26,459 nt of DNA, taken from IMG/VR virus record IMGVR_UViG_3300024054_000052, positions 1 to 26,459 of that record, one strand, 5' to 3'. Positions 21,078-26,459 of the stretch are shown here, in pieces. The stretch comes from a virus. Position 1 is the first letter of the stretch; every line of letters begins with the position of its first letter. Both the position numbers and the translations under genes were made by a program. Under the pieces are notes generated by a model. It searched no databases. It was given only the letters and a program-made list of their open reading frames with translations, and was not told where the DNA came from.

Positions 21078-24000
21078 ATGGCTGAAGAGCAGAATCTTCC
21101 TAACTATCTTGAAGAAGCAAGCAACTGGTCTGTGCCAGACCTGCAAGACATGGCAGACCAGATTGCCGATCACTATGGCATAGACAAGGGTATGTTTCGC
21201 GCCCTTATTGGCCATGAATCAAGTTGGAAGGTAGACGCGGCTAATAAGACAAGTTCTGCTCTGGGCTTAGGGCAATTTCTGGATAGCACCAATCGGGATT
21301 ATGATCTCGGACTTCAGACTTATGACCGGGGGCCGGGAGGCAAGATTAATCCCGCAGACGAACGCTTGCACCCCGGCAAAATGATGGACGCCGCGGCCCG
21401 GTTACTCCTTGCCAAAAAGGGAAACACCTGGGCAGAAAGAATAAAGAATTATGGGGAAGGGACAGACGAATATCTTAGCCGGGTAGTCCGTCAGTGGCAG
21501 AAAGACCAGGCCCGGCCTACTGCGGGCTTGCCGGGGGCAATCGCCAAAGGATTACATGAAGGCACCGCCAAGACTGCGGCGGCTATCGCTTCTATTCCTG
21601 CCCGCGGTGCCGGATGGGTAATGGAACAGGCCGGAAAACTCGGCTTACCAGAACCTTCCCCGGAAGAATTGTTAAACGTAAAAGAGTCTATTAAAAGCAT
21701 GGAAGGAGGGATTGAGAGGGCCATCAATCCTACTCCTTATGGCCCCACAAGCCCGCTTAATATTCCTATTTATGGCAAAAGCCAATTTGCCGGTGATTTA
21801 GCTGCTGGCTTAGCTTCCGGTGCCCCGGAGATTGCGGGCCTTATCCTGTCCGGTGCGATGGTGCCTCACATAGCGGCTCCCGCAGCTTTGGCCCGCGCTT
21901 CTTCTTTAGCCGCCCGCCTATTCCCGGCTATGACTCATGGAGCCGGAACCTTCGGCCTCTGGGACATCCTTAAAGGGGAAGGCCCGGAGCGGGCGGCTAT
22001 CGGAGCAGGTATGGGGGCGGCGCTTCCTATAGTTGGTCCTACTTTCGGCAGGTTGGCAAGGGCAGGTTATGGCGGGGCGATTGGCGGGGTAACGGGATTG
22101 GTACAGTCTTTGCTTGAGGGTCGTACCCCCACGGCGGAAGAATTGGGTCATAGTATCGCTACTATGGGCATTTATCATGCTCTGGGGCGCAAGAGGTTGT
22201 CTCCTGAAGAAGCGCTTAAAAAGCAGCAGGAAGCATTCTGGAAGGATGTTAAGATCGACTTGAGCCAATTTGAAACGGTGCCCCAAGGGACGCCGGGCAA
22301 GCCTCCCCAACTGCCGCCGCCCCAACTGGCCTTACCCGCTCCAGATACACTTTATGGAGAAGATTTCACGGCTAGACCAGCAGGGCCTACCCCGCCGCCA
22401 TTTAGAAATGTTTTACCGGGGCCAGTGGCAGGACAGAAATATCTACCCCCTCCGCCGACAGGTACGTATGGCCCTGAGACTGGAGGGGGGCCAGGTTTTG
22501 TCATTCCGACGCAGCGCCCCGAAACTATCCGCCGTCCTTTATGGGAGAGCATGGTCAATACTCCGGTGCCGCCTTCCTATCCTCCAGTTCTGGAAACCAT
22601 CCCCGGCATATCGCCGGGCAAAGCATTAGGATTACGGCCCCAAGATATAGTGGAAAGACTCATGCTCCAGGCTGCGGGTTTGCCGGAGAGTGCAGGATTG
22701 AGGGCGGGGCCAGGATTAGGGGCGCAGCTTCCGGTAAGGATGGGGAAGCAGACGGAGATAGTTAAAGAAATGTCCCCACAAGCCCCTACACCGCCCCAGG
22801 AGGCCCCGGTTCCTCCCGCAAGGGTAATGGGCGGGGTAGTACCGGAACGGGGCGTAGGGGGGGGTGGAGCGGCAGTATTTAATGAGACGACTACTGGCAC
22901 ACCCCATTGGGATAATATACTTAAAAAAGGCGAGGCATCTATTGAACGCATGTCGCCTGATGAATATTTGAACCGAGTTGCGAAATTGCAAGGAATATCC
23001 CTTGAACAGTCTTTAAGAGCAGTCCCGGATAATTTACCTCGCCAATATGCCGAAAGAATGAGGAAAGGAGAAAAAGCACCGCTACCGATTCTTGATGAAG
23101 TTGAAAAAGCCCAGGAGGGCAGAGCCAGGGCATTAGCGGCAAAAGAACTTGGTATTGAAGAAATACCTGTATTGGTAAGAAAAGCAACTCCTGTTGTGAA
23201 GGAACTCACCCTTGAAGCCCGCAACGCCCGCAACGCCTTAGCCAAGTCCCGCGGACTGAACCCGGAGAGCCTGACCTACATCGGCGAGAGCGAGTTGGGG
23301 CATTATTTTAACGTGAAACTCCCGGACGGCGGGGAGACTACGTTGAGTTGGAAGGGGGGAGAGAAACCTTCAGGGGTTGCGAAGAAAGAGGGGAAAGAGC
23401 CTTGGGAGATGACAAAGGAAGAGTTTAGGGACAGTCTTGCTGATAAGAAGATGGCCAATATTCATAATAATGCAATACGTCTAAGGGGTATTGATATAGC
23501 AAGCGAAGCACAGGTTAAATCATATTTCAAAGAATTAAGAAAACTGGCTGATTCTGCTGACGATTTATCAAAACAAGATGCTCATAAATTAATAGACGAA
23601 GCAGAAAACAATTATTATGCAGGCAATCTAAAGCAGGCTATTGTCAAGTCAGAAGAAGCAATGTCACTTGTCCATGACTATTATAAAGAAAATGAATCTC
23701 AAGTTGCATTGGCAGATTTATTGCACTTTGATATTTTAGATAAAGCCATTAACGAAGGAAAGAAAGTGCCCCCTGAAATAGCAGAGGGATGGGGGTTATC
23801 AGCATCTAAATCTAAAGAACCTTGGGAAATGACACGTGAGAAATTAAAAAAGGGGAAAGAAGTTTGGGAGATGACTTTCCCTGAATTTAGAAAAATGATG
23901 TCGCGACCAGAAATGGGGGACCAAAATCCTGAATTATTTAAAGATGGACACCGCTGGCAGGTAGAAGTAGCATTAAAGGAAGGCAAACCCGTCCCCCCCG

Positions 24001-26459
24001 AAGTCCTCGCCGACTACCCCGACCTGGCGGCGAAGTATGAGAAGGGAGAGGAGAAGCCGCCAATTAGCAAGGAGGCAATTCCTACAAAAGAAGAATATGG
24101 AAGGGCAGAATTGGCTAATGCTATTGAACAAACGGAAAAAGAATTAGCCAAAGCTAAAAGGGGGGAATTAACTGTTGGTAAATTTTCTCAATACAAATCT
24201 AAAGCAGATGCGATTAGGAAAATATCTAAATTATTAGAGACATTGAAAAATGATTCCCCAATGCGACACACAGGGAATTACGAAAAAGATATTAGGACTG
24301 GAGAATGGAGGGAATTATACCCCGACCTGGCGGCGAAGTACGGGAAGGCTCCAGATGTTGCAAAAAGTGCAACAGGTGAAGCCGAATACTCCCCCGCCGA
24401 CCTTCAGGCCCAAGCTAAATCTGTCAAAGAGAAAGGCGTTAAGGCAACGGAAGAATTAAAACCCTTAAATCTTAAAGATCAAAAGAAGTTTGCCATAGAC
24501 AAACTTGATGATGCTTTAGCGGGTCCGTTTAAAGACAAAGGTGGTCCTAAAACGATTACCATAGATATTCCCGGAGATGGTGAATTTACGATTCATAATG
24601 AGAAGGAAGTTTTAGAACAAGTCAAAAAGAACTTTGCTAAATTACCGACTACAGAGCCTAAGCCAGTAAACTATGAGGCGCAACCATATAAGGTCCCCAA
24701 GCCATTAGGCACCCGTAATGCTTTAGATAATATCGAAGAATTTGAGTATTATTCCCCGAAATATACGCCAAAGAAAAGTCCTTTAGAAATAAAGGAAGGG
24801 AAAACGACTTGGCAGGACGGTTATTATTCTACAGGAAATCTATTGATCTATATGCCAGAAAAACCTAAAGGCATTGGAGAGGAACATTTAAAATGGCAAT
24901 CAAGGGAAAAGAGTTTAAAGGATTATTTAACCGACCAATTTGCCCAACAAGCAACTATGCAAGCAGATATAGAAGGAGAATTTAAACCAGTTAATTCCAA
25001 AATATCGGTTGTTGTTATTAAATCTGGTGATACTCGTAAAGCTATATCAGCGAAATTTGTTGACAGCATTATTGCTGAACACCCCAGGGCAAAACCTTAT
25101 TTATCTGAAAATCAAGAACATCCGGTAGTTTTTAGAGTGAATGATGCCCCCGTTGCTGCTGTATCTGGATATAGATTAGATGAGAAAGGATGGGAACGGT
25201 ATAATGAATTAAGGACTGAAGCGGCACATCGCACTTTGCCGGGGGTGGAGTATAAGGGGAAATTGTTTTCCGTCCGCTCTCCCGCCCCCGTCTTCTACTC
25301 TAAACTGGAAAAGACCGTCCGGGAAAGTCTGCCGAACCGGGGCACCGGGGCGCAGATTGCCGAAGTCTTGGAGTCCTGGGCCAAGAAGGGGCAGTTCAAG
25401 GCGGACGAACTTAAGTGGAGCGGGGTGATCCCGTGGCTGAAAGAACAAACCGGCCCCGTGACCAAAGAACAGGTCTTGGAGAAGTTGCGGGAAGGGCGGG
25501 TAGAGGTGAGGGAGGTTGAGAGGCAAGACAAGTCTCGACTTCCTGATTGGGAATATTATTTTGATGAATGGTTAGCAGATAATTATACGCCTGAGCAGGC
25601 AGAAGGAAGGAGAAATGAATTATACGACAAATGGAGAAAAGAGACGGGACAACCTAAATTCCAATCCTTCATGAAGTTGCCGCCGGGGGGTGAGAATTAT
25701 AGGGAAGTGCTGTTGACATGGCCCAAAGAAAAAGAATTGCCAAGGGTTGATGTTAAAGACCCTGATGCCTGGAAAAAATCAAATGTTGTAAGATGGTTGC
25801 CGCCAGGCAGAACTGAAACGCGTACACAGGAATGGTCAAGGGATATAGACGGGAAAGAATATCGTATAACTTATTACCCCCACACAGATAAATATGTATT
25901 GAATGGTGGGAAAGGGAAGATTCAAAATGCCCATGCGGATAGTCTTGAAATTGCTATGTATTGGGCGGAACAGGGGAAAACTACTCATGTAGGATATTTT
26001 ACAGATACTTCTCTATTCCGCGTCCCTTCCTCTCACGCCTATGGCGATACCGCTGCGGACGTAAACCGCTTCACTCATGTCATCGCGGATGACCGGGTAA
26101 TTGGTGGCAAGAAGTATTTGACGGTGTGGGAGATGCAGAGTGATTGGGCGGCGGAGGGGAGGAGGAAGGGGTATCAAGGACAGGTTCCTAAAATAGGAGA
26201 AAAATTTTTAGGCAGGCAACAGGAACTTGAACGAATTGCAGATATTGAAGGACAGCCTGTGGGCATTATTCGCGTTAAGGATTCTCTTAGAAATGAATTT
26301 AACTTCCCCATATCTGAACTCAAAGAAGGCGTTCCCCCCTTCCCCTTCTCCAAGAACTGGCATGAAGTAGCCCTAAAGCGGGTTATCCGCTACGCTGCGG
26401 AACAGGGATATGATGGTGTGGCGATTGCCTCTGGGGATATGGTAAAGGAGAGGTATGAT
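21078..26459 (+). CDS. Giant polyvalent virion protein with N-terminal SLT-like domain (partial)
   Basis: One frame is open from ATG 21078 to the window end: 1794 codons with no stop, so the gene is incomplete at the C-terminus. Residues about 30-150 resemble a lytic transglycosylase: GHESSW with Glu47, then SALGLGQFLDSTNRDY. A Gly/Ala-rich hydrophobic stretch (about 235-350) may span membrane. A Pro-rich linker follows. Around 620-695, KAPLPILDEVEKAQEGRARALAAKELG and EEIPVLV look like a ParB-type module with an altered GRHR (here GRAR). EPWEMT-like motifs at 775, 914 and 929, EGKPVPPEVLADYPDL, and a distal WEMQSDWAAEGRRKGY...FSKNWHEVALKRVIRYAAEQGYDGVA are typical of polyvalent proteins delivered with phage DNA. 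It lies after the ejection genes. Confidence 0.82.
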   Translation, partial: MAEEQNLPNYLEEASNWSVPDLQDMADQIADHYGIDKGMFRALIGHESSWKVDAANKTSSALGLGQFLDSTNRDYDLGLQTYDRGPGGKINPADERLHPGKMMDAAARLLLAKKGNTWAERIKNYGEGTDEYLSRVVRQWQKDQARPTAGLPGAIAKGLHEGTAKTAAAIASIPARGAGWVMEQAGKLGLPEPSPEELLNVKESIKSMEGGIERAINPTPYGPTSPLNIPIYGKSQFAGDLAAGLASGAPEIAGLILSGAMVPHIAAPAALARASSLAARLFPAMTHGAGTFGLWDILKGEGPERAAIGAGMGAALPIVGPTFGRLARAGYGGAIGGVTGLVQSLLEGRTPTAEELGHSIATMGIYHALGRKRLSPEEALKKQQEAFWKDVKIDLSQFETVPQGTPGKPPQLPPPQLALPAPDTLYGEDFTARPAGPTPPPFRNVLPGPVAGQKYLPPPPTGTYGPETGGGPGFVIPTQRPETIRRPLWESMVNTPVPPSYPPVLETIPGISPGKALGLRPQDIVERLMLQAAGLPESAGLRAGPGLGAQLPVRMGKQTEIVKEMSPQAPTPPQEAPVPPARVMGGVVPERGVGGGGAAVFNETTTGTPHWDNILKKGEASIERMSPDEYLNRVAKLQGISLEQSLRAVPDNLPRQYAERMRKGEKAPLPILDEVEKAQEGRARALAAKELGIEEIPVLVRKATPVVKELTLEARNARNALAKSRGLNPESLTYIGESELGHYFNVKLPDGGETTLSWKGGEKPSGVAKKEGKEPWEMTKEEFRDSLADKKMANIHNNAIRLRGIDIASEAQVKSYFKELRKLADSADDLSKQDAHKLIDEAENNYYAGNLKQAIVKSEEAMSLVHDYYKENESQVALADLLHFDILDKAINEGKKVPPEIAEGWGLSASKSKEPWEMTREKLKKGKEVWEMTFPEFRKMMSRPEMGDQNPELFKDGHRWQVEVALKEGKPVPPEVLADYPDLAAKYEKGEEKPPISKEAIPTKEEYGRAELANAIEQTEKELAKAKRGELTVGKFSQYKSKADAIRKISKLLETLKNDSPMRHTGNYEKDIRTGEWRELYPDLAAKYGKAPDVAKSATGEAEYSPADLQAQAKSVKEKGVKATEELKPLNLKDQKKFAIDKLDDALAGPFKDKGGPKTITIDIPGDGEFTIHNEKEVLEQVKKNFAKLPTTEPKPVNYEAQPYKVPKPLGTRNALDNIEEFEYYSPKYTPKKSPLEIKEGKTTWQDGYYSTGNLLIYMPEKPKGIGEEHLKWQSREKSLKDYLTDQFAQQATMQADIEGEFKPVNSKISVVVIKSGDTRKAISAKFVDSIIAEHPRAKPYLSENQEHPVVFRVNDAPVAAVSGYRLDEKGWERYNELRTEAAHRTLPGVEYKGKLFSVRSPAPVFYSKLEKTVRESLPNRGTGAQIAEVLESWAKKGQFKADELKWSGVIPWLKEQTGPVTKEQVLEKLREGRVEVREVERQDKSRLPDWEYYFDEWLADNYTPEQAEGRRNELYDKWRKETGQPKFQSFMKLPPGGENYREVLLTWPKEKELPRVDVKDPDAWKKSNVVRWLPPGRTETRTQEWSRDIDGKEYRITYYPHTDKYVLNGGKGKIQNAHADSLEIAMYWAEQGKTTHVGYFTDTSLFRVPSSHAYGDTAADVNRFTHVIADDRVIGGKKYLTVWEMQSDWAAEGRRKGYQGQVPKIGEKFLGRQQELERIADIEGQPVGIIRVKDSLRNEFNFPISELKEGVPPFPFSKNWHEVALKRVIRYAAEQGYDGVAIASGDMVKERYD
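24015..24340 (+). repeat. 23-bp direct repeat flanking an AT-rich in-frame segment
   Basis: An identical 23-bp GC-rich sequence occurs at 24015-24037 and 24318-24340, encoding YPDLAAKY both times. The offset is 303 bp, exactly 101 codons, so the frame is kept. Between the copies the DNA is clearly AT-rich and encodes a Lys/Glu-rich helix (EKELAKAKRGELTVGK). The simplest reading is insertion or module duplication inside the polyvalent gene with retained repeat ends. Confidence 0.75.

Noticed and set aside
22577-23245. 222-codon minus-strand frame inside the giant gene
   Set aside because: It is antisense to an uninterrupted coding frame, is Ser/Thr/Pro-rich with no domain signature and has no promoter or ribosome site that I could see.
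1-26459. CRISPR array, tRNA genes, integrase, att sites
   Set aside because: No regularly spaced repeats, cloverleaf with a T-loop, or recombinase motifs were found by eye; a dedicated search was not possible.

Overview
This window looks like the late (virion assembly and ejection) half of a tailed double-stranded DNA phage or prophage. From left to right it carries small and large terminase, a portal, small head proteins, a scaffold, a major capsid protein, four decoration-like proteins, a head-tail adaptor, a large beta-rich nozzle/tail protein, glycine-zipper and helical ejection-type proteins, and a giant multidomain protein that runs off the right edge. No tape-measure, sheath, tube or baseplate gene is visible, so a short-tailed (podovirus-like) virion is the best reading. 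Base composition is moderate and mosaic, with AT-rich islands inside a more GC-rich backbone. Frequent TTG/GTG starts with good Shine-Dalgarno sites fit a bacterial host. A heptosyltransferase-like gene hints at a Gram-negative host, but the host cannot be fixed from this sequence. No integrase, tRNA, CRISPR array or replication gene was seen.

Layout. 1-60: terminator of an upstream unit. 64-675: Panacea/SocA-like (DUF4065) gene with its own promoter. 676-1212: non-coding, containing a sigma70-like promoter (881-910) and a strongly structured RNA-like region (about 917-1205) directly in front of terS. 1213-6003: packaging and portal block with several very small genes. 6004-6128: direct repeats and a strong intrinsic terminator. 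6129-9448: scaffold, capsid and four tandem paralogues. 9445-12586: methyltransferase, small proteins, a methyltransferase-GT9 fusion and an overlapping small gene. 12579-12908: a minus-strand moron-like gene for a secreted protein, with a good promoter. 12908-13940: AT-rich HExxH protein and a zinc-ribbon-like protein. 13941-18139: adaptor and nozzle. 18129-21071: minor virion proteins, a GNAT-like protein and ejection-type proteins. 21078-26459: one uninterrupted reading frame of at least 1794 codons, an SLT-like domain followed by polyvalent-protein modules.

How it works together. Terminase and portal package DNA into a shell built on the scaffold and capsid protein, probably decorated by products of the four-gene array. 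The adaptor and nozzle close the head and form the short tail. The hydrophobic/helical proteins and the giant polyvalent protein are plausibly packaged and delivered with the DNA, with the N-terminal transglycosylase-like domain opening the cell wall and downstream domains acting in the new host. The methyltransferases, GT9 domain and GNAT-like protein are cargo genes that could modify virion or cell-surface components.

The most striking point is the structured leader at about 917-1205. It resembles, from memory, the HEARO/omega RNA that guides IscB/IsrB nucleases, but no iscB/isrB gene follows it; the terminase small subunit gene does. This needs a covariance-model search. Other points worth a look are the A-B-A'-B' pattern of the decoration-like array, the lone minus-strand secreted-protein gene, the methyltransferase-GT9 fusion, a beta module shared by the adaptor and nozzle proteins, and an AT-rich in-frame segment flanked by a 23-bp direct repeat in the polyvalent protein.
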